A stretch of 64,000 nucleotides of DNA from Candidatus Roseilinea sp. (GCA_025998955.1 AP024676.1:2480001-2544000); one strand, 5' to 3'; shown: positions 8,299 to 15,492, counted from the first letter of the stretch. The notes: generated from the letters alone by a model not told the origin. Numbers and translations: made by a program.

Positions 8299-8566
8299 GA
8301 CCCCCTTGGGCTACTGCCAGCACGTTGCCGGTCAACTGACCAAGTTGATATGCTGGATTGTAGTCACGCGACTCGCCAATCGGCTCGGTGTAACTGAGCA
8401 GCGCTCGTTGAGTGGCCTCGTCGGTGATGAGTGCGTTTGCGCTCCACAAAGCATAGTTCGCTCCGGCCAGGAAGTCGTGCAACTCAGAAGGAATATCGAA
8501 GTGTCCGCCGGGGTCAACCCGCACCAACGGCGAGTTGCGCGCATAGCTGTAGCGGTTGAGCGCCTG

Positions 8567-8590
8567 CGACCGCAGGGAGTCCCCGTGGGA
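8567..8590 (-). repeat. 24-nt in-frame module (SHGDSLRS), copy in gamma
   Basis: Same sequence and place as in the delta copy (between DP and QALN). Confidence 0.65.
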
Positions 8591-8801
8591 CGGATCGTCC
8601 GGCCGCGGCACGATGCTGTCCGGCGAGAGGAAGCGGGCCAACAGCGGCGAGTAGTAGCGCGCGTTGTAATCATAGAGGCCGACACTGCCTTCCAAACGCT
8701 GGCCGGCGGCCACGTCCCGCGTAAGCGTAGCGAACGGCGGGATGAACCGCCGATCCGTCGGCCACGTGCCGCTAACGTGCCGCGCCGAGCCATACGGCGT
8801 G

Positions 8802-8822
8802 TCCCACAGGGAGGCTTCGCAC
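8802..8822 (-). repeat. 21-nt module that creates an amber stop, copy in gamma
   Basis: Removal gives TGC-TAC-ACG-CCG-TAT-GGC (CYTPYG). With the module the frame hits TAG at 8822-8824. Confidence 0.7.
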
Positions 8823-9283
8823 TAGCAGCTCTGCGACACCACCCCACCGCTCGCATTCGTCACCAGCGAGGCACTGCCCAGGTGATCCCCGTGCAGCCAA
8901 TACACCCCGCCGCTGTTGCGCATCGCCACCCGTTGCCCGTTGAAGTAGTAGTAGTTCGTCCAGCCCGTGCTGCTGTTCCACTCCGCATGCGGGCCGATGT
9001 AGACCGTGGTCTGGCCGTTGTGCGTCTTGCGCACCCGCGTGCCGTCGGCGTCGTAGGCATAGTAAATGTCCTGCCCGTTGCCATACACCCGCGTCACCTT
9101 GTTGTCCGCGTTCCACTCCTGCGTGAACCACACCCCGTTGTCCCACCGGCTCACCATGTTCCCGTTGGCGTCGTAGCTGGCGATCGGCGCGCTGTTCAGG
9201 TGCATCACCGCCTGCGGCTTACCAAGTCTACTGGTTGCAGACTAAACGAATTCGTCTGGCAGCAAAGGTAGTAGAGCGTGTGG

Positions 9284-9841
9284 TCAATAACTCTGAATAA
9301 TTACTACTCTCTTTTTACAAACCGCGCACTCAAACAAGAATCCCGAGCACCAGCCTGAATTGACGCAGTTCCACAACGATTGTGCATCAGTGAATTTTTG
9401 TCGGCTTGTCTCGTCTGTTAACTCCCAAAGCGTAGTAGCTTCTACAATTGGTTCAATCTCCTCGGGCAATTTGCCTAGTTCGCCAAGATATTGACAGAAA
9501 TCACCACAGCACACAGGCCATTCATTGTGCTGAATCCACGGAACTGGCGGCGTCCTCGATAACTCATCTATAGCTGCGTTTAGGTATTCCTCACTAATCT
9601 TCTTGCCTGACGCTTGCAAGGATCGAATAAGAGACTGGCGCAGATAGTTTGGGATACCAACCTTCACTCTGCCGGAGAGAAGCTCACTCAAGCAAACGCC
9701 TTCATCCACATCTGGATCATCGAAGAAGATGCCCTCAATACAGGGATCATCTTCTGGACAGTCACAGTCGTCTCGCCATGGTGAAACTTTGCGCCAATAT
9801 GGCGAGTATTTGAAGCTAATCTGTTGTGTATTGTGGCTCAT
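9284..9841 (-). CDS. CbrC-like (UPF0167) protein, probable immunity to the beta toxin
   Basis: A 185-residue cysteine-rich soluble protein. The beginning ISFKYSPYWRK, the block WPVCCGDFCQYLGELG and the C-terminal FLFECAVCKKRVVIIQ agree with the CbrC/UPF0167 family, named for colicin tolerance in E. coli and often found beside polymorphic nuclease toxins. The paired cysteines suggest a metal site. The ATG at 9841 is preceded by GAGGA and overlaps the beta toxin stop by 26 nt, so the two are translationally coupled. Base composition is visibly lower in GC than flanking housekeeping genes, as is common for immunity genes. Confidence 0.65.
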   Translation of the reverse strand: MSHNTQQISFKYSPYWRKVSPWRDDCDCPEDDPCIEGIFFDDPDVDEGVCLSELLSGRVKVGIPNYLRQSLIRSLQASGKKISEEYLNAAIDELSRTPPVPWIQHNEWPVCCGDFCQYLGELGKLPEEIEPIVEATTLWELTDETSRQKFTDAQSLWNCVNSGWCSGFLFECAVCKKRVVIIQSY

Positions 9842-10646
9842 ACCAGCGTCCTCTGTCCCATTCTTCCCTCCAGTATCGTCTAACGTCGCTGCGCCATTTG
9901 ACCCGATCTATTAGCGAAGGCCGGTTTTTGGCCGGATGGTTCGTTGAATAGTTGCCTACACCTCGATGATCAGAACTATGCATCTCTACAAATGGGCCTT
10001 CAGGATTCTGATCTTCGTGATGAATCTCTATGGGCTTCCCATCTTTCAAGCTAGTCGGTGCATTGCCACGCTTTGTATGCGGTTGCATTTGATCGTTAGG
10101 CAACCGCTTAATATTCTTACCTATGTCAACTGGTAGCCAGCCTGCTTGTAGTGTAGCGCTACCTTGCAGCGGCGTGGTGAGCTGCAACCCACCGCTCTCC
10201 CCGGCCAGCGGATACGCCTCCGCTGCCCTGGCAGGCTGCACCGGCCCCAGCGGATAGCCCAGCGCCGGCGCGGGGTCAATCTGCGGCCCGGCCCCCGCCG
10301 TGGTGTTGATCGAGGCCGGCCCTCGCGTCAGGTCGGTGACCAGCGTCTCAATCGCGCGTCCGGCATCAGCCTTGATCTGATCCGGCATCAGCTGGTAGGA
10401 CACCACGCCCGCCATCCCCAACCCACCGGCGATCATCATGCCCAAGCCGATGCAGCCCAACGTGTCCAGACCCAATGCAAATCCAAAGCAGTGCCCGCTC
10501 GGATCAACGTATTTCAGCGGGTTGTTGCGGGTATAGCTGTAGCGATTGAGCGTTTGCGACCGCAGGGAGTCCCCGTGGGACGGGTCGCTCGGCGCTTGCA
10601 CAATGCTATCCGCCGAGATGAAGCGCCCGAACAGCGGGGAATACAT
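9816..10646 (-). CDS. Rhs core fragment with C-terminal HNH-type nuclease toxin (cassette beta)
   Basis: A 276-residue frame beginning inside the Rhs core (MYSPLFGRFISADSIVQ, NRYSYTRNNPLKYVDPSGH). It continues through a hydrophobic glycine-rich segment (LGCIGLGMMIAGGLGMAG, probable pre-toxin) to the tip PIEIHHEDQNPEGPFVEM, SSDHRGVGNY and HPAKNRPSLI. The IHH and DHRG histidines fit the HNH/endonuclease VII (LHH/WHH-like) group. In-frame core sequence continues upstream to the amber codon at 10806-10808 and about five codons beyond it. The CbrC-like immunity gene overlaps the stop. No secretion domain remains. Confidence 0.68.
   Translation of the reverse strand: MYSPLFGRFISADSIVQAPSDPSHGDSLRSQTLNRYSYTRNNPLKYVDPSGHCFGFALGLDTLGCIGLGMMIAGGLGMAGVVSYQLMPDQIKADAGRAIETLVTDLTRGPASINTTAGAGPQIDPAPALGYPLGPVQPARAAEAYPLAGESGGLQLTTPLQGSATLQAGWLPVDIGKNIKRLPNDQMQPHTKRGNAPTSLKDGKPIEIHHEDQNPEGPFVEMHSSDHRGVGNYSTNHPAKNRPSLIDRVKWRSDVRRYWREEWDRGRWYEPQYTTD
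10557..10580 (-). repeat. 24-nt in-frame module (SHGDSLRS), copy in beta
   Basis: Same place in the Rhs core as the other copies; here followed by QTLN. Confidence 0.65.
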
Positions 10647-10655
10647 CCGCGCGTT

Positions 10656-10685
10656 GCCGGAGCGCAGCGGAGGTCCCCGCAGGGG
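10656..10685 (-). repeat. 30-nt in-frame module (PLRGPPLRSG), copy in beta
   Basis: Identical peptide to the delta copy, between GLYDY and NARMYSP. Absent in gamma. Confidence 0.65.
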
Positions 10686-10785
10686 ATAGTCGTAGAGGCC
10701 AACACTCCCCTCTAGCCGCTGCCCCGTGAACCGCCGATCCGTCGGCCACGTGCCGCTGACCTGCCGCGCCGAACCGCAGGGCGTG

Positions 10786-10806
10786 TCCCACAGGGAGGCT
10801 TCGCAC
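10786..10806 (-). repeat. 21-nt module that creates an amber stop, copy in beta
   Basis: Removal gives CGC-TAC-ACG-CCC-TGC-GGT (RYTPCG). With the module the frame hits TAG at 10806-10808. Confidence 0.7.
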
Positions 10807-10892
10807 TAGCGACTTTGCGAGTGATACTGCCATCGTCAGCATCATCTCTTGAGAAGTTATCGCCGAGCGTAGTCAGCCTAAACTTGTCTATG

Positions 10893-11204
10893 TCAGCCCG
10901 GCTGCGCAGGCTTCCCTAACGCTGCTCTAGCAGCCTTAACCGCTTCGTCTTCCAGTCGCTGAAATTCTGGCAGAATCTTACTCTCATGGAAGTTCTTAGG
11001 CTGTGATATGAGGCTGTAGTGTCGCCACATCTTGCAGCGAGGACAGACTAAAAAGAATCCAAACTGATCAGGCAACTCACGCACAGTGAATGAGAAGATT
11101 AATCGGCCCTGTCGACATTTGGGACAGGTCAAATCTACTTGAGCTTCATCTCCATCAATAAGCGCAAAGGCGATTTCATCGAACTGAGGATTCGGTGTGC
11201 TCAT
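10893..11204 (-). CDS. Zinc-ribbon protein, probable immunity to the alpha toxin
   Basis: A 103-residue soluble protein with two CPxC knuckles (TCPKCRQGRL and VCPRCKMWRHY) forming a four-cysteine zinc ribbon, followed by a charged helix. I recognise no named immunity family. Position decides the role: its ATG at 11204 lies 1 nt past the alpha toxin stop, with GGGAGG in the toxin's last codons as ribosome binding site. A longer frame up to 11252 would overlap the toxin and lacks such a site. Confidence 0.6.
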   Translation of the reverse strand: MSTPNPQFDEIAFALIDGDEAQVDLTCPKCRQGRLIFSFTVRELPDQFGFFLVCPRCKMWRHYSLISQPKNFHESKILPEFQRLEDEAVKAARAALGKPAQPG

Positions 11205-11205
11205 T

Positions 11206-11982
11206 TCACTTGCCTCCCGTAGCAGACTTCCGTGCAGCCTCTTCCAACACACGAGCCTGACCCGCTGCCAAGCTTGTCACTTGCTGTTCCAAATGTGCCC
11301 ATTCTTCTCGAAGGATCTCAAGTTGCCTATCCCGTGACAGTTTGAAGAAACCTTTGGTCAAGGTGATATTTCGACCTGCTCCATCATCCACGCCCGCTGA
11401 TGCTATCAGTTTTCTCGGCGCATCTTTCGACATCCAGAACGTGATGCTCTTATTCTCGAGGCCTAACTCGCGAAGCAGTTCATTAACCACTGCTCTTTGT
11501 CTCTGACCAAACCCCTCCATGTATCGAGCAGATGTATCAAGGTTGCCATCTCGTGCATCGAAACCAATCACACTAGCTATCGCCTGCCCGACAGCTCTTG
11601 CAATCCTTTTGATCAAACCATCGCTGCCATTGCCGCTACCACCACTTCCACTTTTGCCGCTAAAACTCTCCCCTTTATCCTGGCTTTTGGCCATCAACAA
11701 GCCAGTGGTCTGTTCTTGCTGGGACACCTGTACCGTCAACGATCCAAACGTCGGTGCCAACTGCGGCTCTAAGCCAAAGCAATCCAGCACACTATCGCAG
11801 TCAAGTCCATCATTTCGATTGTTGAAAGGCAAGTCTGCATGCCCGCTGGGGTCAATGCGCACCAGCGGCGAATTGCGCGCATAGCTGTAGCGGTTGAGCG
11901 CCTGCGACCGCAGGGAGTCCCCGTGGGACGGGTCGTCCGGCGCTTGCACGCTGCTGTCCGGCGAGAGGAACCGCCCGAACAA
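11206..11982 (-). CDS. Rhs core fragment with unrecognised C-terminal toxin tip (cassette alpha)
   Basis: The frame starts in the Rhs core (FGRFLSPDSSVQ, NRYSYARNSPLVRIDPSGHAD) and has a serine/glycine-rich linker (SGKSGSGGSGNGSDG) before a tip of about 140 residues. The tip reads GQRQRAVVNELLREL, TLTKGFFKLSRDRQLEILREEWAHLEQQ. EEWAHLEQ resembles a metallopeptidase-like helix with E, H and E ligands but is not a canonical HExxH. No nuclease HH motif is visible, so the activity is unknown. The core upstream of residue 1 runs to about 12016, where it joins unrelated sequence. Confidence 0.6.
   Translation of the reverse strand: MFGRFLSPDSSVQAPDDPSHGDSLRSQALNRYSYARNSPLVRIDPSGHADLPFNNRNDGLDCDSVLDCFGLEPQLAPTFGSLTVQVSQQEQTTGLLMAKSQDKGESFSGKSGSGGSGNGSDGLIKRIARAVGQAIASVIGFDARDGNLDTSARYMEGFGQRQRAVVNELLRELGLENKSITFWMSKDAPRKLIASAGVDDGAGRNITLTKGFFKLSRDRQLEILREEWAHLEQQVTSLAAGQARVLEEAARKSATGGK
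11905..11928 (-). repeat. 24-nt in-frame module (SHGDSLRS), copy in alpha
   Basis: Fourth copy of the module, again between DP and QALN. Confidence 0.65.
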
Positions 11983-12026
11983 CGGCGAGTAATAGCGCGC
12001 GTTGCCGGAGCGCAGCGAACGGCGGG

Positions 12027-12340
12027 ATGCGGCTGTTCATCGGGGGTGGGGTTGCGCCCTGCCGCGATGAGCACCTGATTCGGTGCGTCTGGGAGCCGGT
12101 GCGCGCGGCCGCCCGGCGGGGACGACCGATTCTGTGCGCGGTAGATGGCTTCAAGTCGTATGTGACGGTGATCCGGCCAGTCTTTCGCGATCCACTGCGC
12201 ACGGGCCAACGTGGCCGCCCGCGGCTGATCGGCTGGCCTGACTAGCATATCGTGCAAGTAGCCCATGCGGGCCACAAGTGATCAAGCGCTATGCCGGGCG
12301 CAACGGCTCCGCCAGGGCATTGCTCTGTCCACCGAGTGAT
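12027..12340 (+). pseudogene. Transposase remnant at the edge of the Rhs array
   Basis: The plus-strand frame shows RGRPILCAVDGFKSYV, then FRDPLRTGQRGRPRLIGWPD. It stops at 12243-12245, but after a short break and shift continues recognisably as QVIKRYAGRNGS. This matches the catalytic-core end of a DDE transposase type common in Chloroflexota and Cyanobacteria (D-GxxSYV, then GRGRPRL, then VVKRYxKRR). Only about 100 residues are left. There are no terminal inverted repeats in view. The left edge abuts the broken alpha Rhs core at about 12016-12027. Confidence 0.6.
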
Positions 12341-12373
12341 TCTGCTGTCTGACACACGCCTGGCGCGACCTCA

Positions 12374-13225
12374 TCATGATTCCAGCACGCGGACGACGAC
12401 GTAGCCCAGGCGGGTCAGGCCAGAGACGGCCTCTTCCTCCGTGCGGCGTACCTCTTCGCGAATGGCGGCAAGGTCGTTACCGCCAATGGAGAGCACCACG
12501 GTGAGGTGTAGGCCGTCTTCGAGCATCTGGCCGCGCGACTTCACATACACCGCCGGATGGTGCGCCTGCACGTCGCTGAGTAGCGCGGCGATGCGCGACT
12601 CATCGCCCTTGTCCAGCACGATCGTGCGCTCGACGTAGCCGCCGGCGCCGATGGTGCGCGCCAGCACCGGCTGCAGCGTGGTGGTGAAGATGGTCTTCAT
12701 CTCGTCGGGCACACCCGGCAGCGACACAAGGGTCGTCACGCCGTCAGGATGTTCCGACTTCGCGTCGAGCGCCATGGCCGGCGCGGCGCCGTTGGGGTTG
12801 AAGACCGGCGTCGCACCCTCCGGGAAGAGGGCCATCTTGCGGCGCGCGTCGTTCAGCTCGGCGCTGAAGTTCGGGCGCACCGTGGCCAAGTAGGCGTAGC
12901 GCTGGCGCACCATCTCCAGCGCCTCGGGATGCAGGTGCATCGGCAGGTTGAGCGCGCGGGCGATGGCGCGCAGAGTAAGGTCGTCCTCGGTGGGGCCCAG
13001 GCCGCCGGTAGTGAGGATCAGGCGCGGGCCGCGCCGCAGCGCGCAGCGGATCTCATCGCCGATGTGGTCGTAGTCGTCGCGGATCATGGCTGCGCGCGTC
13101 ACACGCGCGCCGAGGCCGGTGACCATGCGGATGAGCCAATGCGTGTTCGTGTCGAGCACCTGCCCGACGAGCAGTTCGTTGCCGATCGCAAAGATTTCGA
13201 CGGTGCGCAGATCGCTGAACATCAT
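12374..13225 (-). CDS. CinA N-terminal (MoCF-like) domain protein
   Basis: A 283-residue protein with the molybdopterin-binding-like fold of CinA: VEIFAIGNELLVGQVLDTNTHWL, then LILTTGGLGPTEDDLT, then SLPGVPDEMKTIF. It lacks the C-terminal nicotinamide-nucleotide amidase (PncC) domain of full-length CinA. Stand-alone members are usually annotated as CinA-related or ADP-ribose pyrophosphatase/COG1058 proteins; the reaction here is not proven. Two ATG codons lie together (13225 and 13222). TACAAT at 13235-13240 (minus strand) is 9 nt away and suggests a leaderless or near-leaderless transcript. It faces away from purK. Confidence 0.82.
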   Translation of the reverse strand: MMFSDLRTVEIFAIGNELLVGQVLDTNTHWLIRMVTGLGARVTRAAMIRDDYDHIGDEIRCALRRGPRLILTTGGLGPTEDDLTLRAIARALNLPMHLHPEALEMVRQRYAYLATVRPNFSAELNDARRKMALFPEGATPVFNPNGAAPAMALDAKSEHPDGVTTLVSLPGVPDEMKTIFTTTLQPVLARTIGAGGYVERTIVLDKGDESRIAALLSDVQAHHPAVYVKSRGQMLEDGLHLTVVLSIGGNDLAAIREEVRRTEEEAVSGLTRLGYVVVRVLES

Positions 13226-13326
13226 CGGCTGCCGATTGTATGACGGCCTGCCGACTTGACGATCTGATGACTGATGAGTGAGGATTGCGAGTATCATTCG
13301 CGCCGCTCGATTTCGGTGAAAGGAAT

Positions 13327-14466
13327 ATGACGACCCTCGGTATCCTCGGCGGCGGGCAACTGGCACGCATGCTGGCACAGGCTGCGCAACGCATCGGCGT
13401 AAATGTCGCTATCCTCGACGAAGACGAATTCAGCCCAGGGATGCAGGTGACCTCGTTCGGCGTGACCGGCACGTGGCGCGACCGTGAGACGCTCGGCGAA
13501 TTTGCCGACGCGGTGGACGCGATCACCATCGAGAGCGAGTTCGTGCCGGTCGAGCTGATCGCGTTCATCGAGCAGCGTGGCCGGCGCGTGTTGCCCGGCT
13601 CGCACACCCTGGCGCTCGTGCAAGACAAGTTCACCCAAAAGCAGACGCTGAACGCCGCCGGCCTGCCCACCACGACCTACGCTGCCGTCAGCTCACTCGA
13701 CGAGGTCCAGGCCTTCGGCGCGCAGCACGGTTACCCGCTGGTGCTCAAGACCCGCACGCTCGGCTATGACGGCTACGGCAACGCGCAGATCAACCATGAG
13801 AGCGAGATACAGGCCGCCTGGGACAAGCTGGCCGCGACCGGCCGCGCGCTGATGGTCGAACAGTTCGTTCACTTCAGGCGTGAGCTGGCGATCATCGTCG
13901 TGCGCGGGCAGGATGGCCACATCGTTACCTATCCGGTGACGGAGACGCTGCAACTCGACCATGTGTGTCATGTGGTGCGCGCGAATCGCAGCGGGTTCGA
14001 CCATCCGGCGAAGGAGATCGGCAAGGCCGTGGTCGCAGCAGTGAACGGCGTCGGGGCATTCGGCATCGAGATGTTCGAGCTACCCGATGGCCAGGTGCTG
14101 GTCAACGAGGTTGCGCCGCGCGTGCACAACAGTGGTCACTACACCATCGAGGCTTGCCTGACATCGCAGTTCGAGAACCACGTCCGCGCCGTGTTAGGGC
14201 TGCCGCTGGGTTGGCCGGACATGGTGAAGCAAGCTGCAGTGATGGTGAACTGCCTGGGCATGAGCGACCAGATGCCCAGGCCGCGCGACTTCGCGCGCGC
14301 GCTGTCGTATCGCGGCGCGCACCTGCACTGGTATGGCAAGCGTGAGTGTCGCAAGGGGCGCAAAATGGGGCACATCACCGCCATACACGATTCGCAGTCC
14401 GAAGCCGAGCGCATCGCGCGCATGGCTGCCGGCGACTTGATGAGCGCGCCAGCCTGGTTTCTATGA
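13327..14466 (+). CDS. purK: 5-(carboxyamino)imidazole ribonucleotide synthase
   Basis: A 379-residue ATP-grasp enzyme of purine synthesis. It converts AIR plus bicarbonate and ATP to N5-CAIR. Visible are the N-terminal TTLGILGGGQLARMLAQAA, DEDEFSPG, ESEFVPVELI, YPLVLKTRTLGYDGYGN, the ATP-grasp FGIEMFELPDGQVLVNEVAPRVHNSGH and C-terminal LHWYGKRECRKGRKMGHI. The length is normal. The ATG at 13327 has GAAAGGAA just before it. No purE gene is adjacent. Confidence 0.95.
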   Translation: MTTLGILGGGQLARMLAQAAQRIGVNVAILDEDEFSPGMQVTSFGVTGTWRDRETLGEFADAVDAITIESEFVPVELIAFIEQRGRRVLPGSHTLALVQDKFTQKQTLNAAGLPTTTYAAVSSLDEVQAFGAQHGYPLVLKTRTLGYDGYGNAQINHESEIQAAWDKLAATGRALMVEQFVHFRRELAIIVVRGQDGHIVTYPVTETLQLDHVCHVVRANRSGFDHPAKEIGKAVVAAVNGVGAFGIEMFELPDGQVLVNEVAPRVHNSGHYTIEACLTSQFENHVRAVLGLPLGWPDMVKQAAVMVNCLGMSDQMPRPRDFARALSYRGAHLHWYGKRECRKGRKMGHITAIHDSQSEAERIARMAAGDLMSAPAWFL

Positions 14467-14474
14467 AATCGAAC

Positions 14475-14512
14475 GGGCCGGCTGGCCCCTGCGAAAGAGA
14501 CTGAGCCGGCCC
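14475..14512. terminator. Hairpin between convergent purK and SPFH genes
   Basis: Perfect 9-bp stem GGGCCGGCT/AGCCGGCCC with a 20-nt loop, in the 78 nt between two convergent stops. Probable bidirectional terminator without a T-run. Confidence 0.5.
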
Positions 14513-14544
14513 ACGATGGCTCAATTCAGCGAATCTTCGGTGCC

Positions 14545-15492
14545 TCACGAGCCGGGCGCCTTCGCATCGTCGCGCGCGCCCTTGCCGTTTGCCGCCAGCA
14601 TCTCCCCCAGTGGCTTGACCAGGCCGGTGAATTCCATGGGGAAGATGTATTTGGTAGCCGGGCTGTCGCCGATCGCCTTGAGGGTCTCCAAGTATTGGAT
14701 CAGCATGGTGTTCGTATCCACATGCCTGGCCGACTCGAAGATCGCGTTCAGCGCCGTGGCGAAACCTTCGGCGCGCAGCGCCTGCGCCATCTTCTGGCCC
14801 TCGGCTTCTAGGATGGCCGATTGCTTCGAGCCTTCCGCGCGCAGGATGGCCGATGTCTTCTCGCCCTCGGCCAGGGTGATCGCCGCTTGACGCTTGCCTT
14901 CCGCTTCGGTGACCAGCGCGCGGCGGGTGCGCTCGGCGCTCATCTGGCGGTTCATGGCTTCCTGCACGTCGCGCGGCGGCGTGATCTCGCGGATTTCGAC
15001 CGCGGTGATCTTCACGCCCCAACGTTCGGTCACTTCGTCCAGCTTGCTGCGCAGCGTCTGGTTGATGCGCTCGCGCTGCGCCAGCACGTCGTCCAACGTA
15101 ATGTCGCCGATCACGGCGCGCAACGTCGTGGTGGCGATCCCCTGCGATGCCGCAGCGAAGTTACCCACCTGCAACACGCTACGCTCGGGATCGGATACCT
15201 TCCAGTAGGTGAGGAAGTCCACCGAGATCGGCGCGTTGTCTTTGGTGATCGCCGTCTGCTGCGGCACTTCCATGAACTGCTCGCGCAGGTCCACCTTGGT
15301 CGCTGTGTCAATGAATGGAATCAAGATGATCAGCCCCGGCCCTTTGGCGCCGATAGATCGCCCCAGGCGAAAGACCACGTAGCGCTCGTATTCTCTGGCC
15401 ACTAAGATGAAAGAACGCAGCAAGCCCCCTAGGATGAACAACGCAATCACGACGATCAGGCTGACCGCAATCAGTGTGGTTAAACCGTTCAT
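14545..15492 (-). CDS. SPFH/band-7 membrane protein (slipin/HflC-like)
   Basis: A 315-residue protein with one N-terminal membrane segment (LIAVSLIVVIALFILGGLL), then the SPFH domain (EYERYVVFRLGRSIGAKGPGLIILIPFID, TKVDLREQFMEVPQQTAITKDN) and a long alanine/glutamate coiled coil (EAEGKRQAAITLAEGEKTSA). Such proteins scaffold membrane microdomains and often pair with NfeD. Here its ATG overlaps the NfeD stop (ATGA) and it has AGGAGGAG upstream, so the pair is coupled. It is last in an apparent operon pspA, unknown, nfeD, SPFH. Confidence 0.92.
   Translation of the reverse strand: MNGLTTLIAVSLIVVIALFILGGLLRSFILVAREYERYVVFRLGRSIGAKGPGLIILIPFIDTATKVDLREQFMEVPQQTAITKDNAPISVDFLTYWKVSDPERSVLQVGNFAAASQGIATTTLRAVIGDITLDDVLAQRERINQTLRSKLDEVTERWGVKITAVEIREITPPRDVQEAMNRQMSAERTRRALVTEAEGKRQAAITLAEGEKTSAILRAEGSKQSAILEAEGQKMAQALRAEGFATALNAIFESARHVDTNTMLIQYLETLKAIGDSPATKYIFPMEFTGLVKPLGEMLAANGKGARDDAKAPGS

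Larger units (their letters stand above)
8302..9225 (-). pseudogene. Rhs core fragment of cassette gamma (amber and frameshift)
   Basis: The longest Rhs core piece in the array. It reads SYDANGNMVSRWDNG, YYAYDADGTRVRK, YYYFNGQRVAMR, LHGDHLGSASLVTNASGGVVSQSC, then amber (8822-8824), then the core end PYGSARHVSGTWPTD, GLYDYNARYYSPLLARFLSPDS and DPGGHFD. These are two YD-type repeats plus the cage-closing core of Rhs/YD-repeat toxin proteins. The frame starts abruptly near 9225, without signal, N-terminal domain or further repeats, and ends in a frameshift near 8303. It also carries an in-frame IPPFATLTRDVAA insert. Confidence 0.75.

Noticed and set aside
7144-10808. Amber codons as a recoded residue (pyrrolysine or suppression)
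   Set aside because: The beta toxin gene uses TAG as its ordinary stop and no sign of suppression is seen; the codon is explained by the inserted module.
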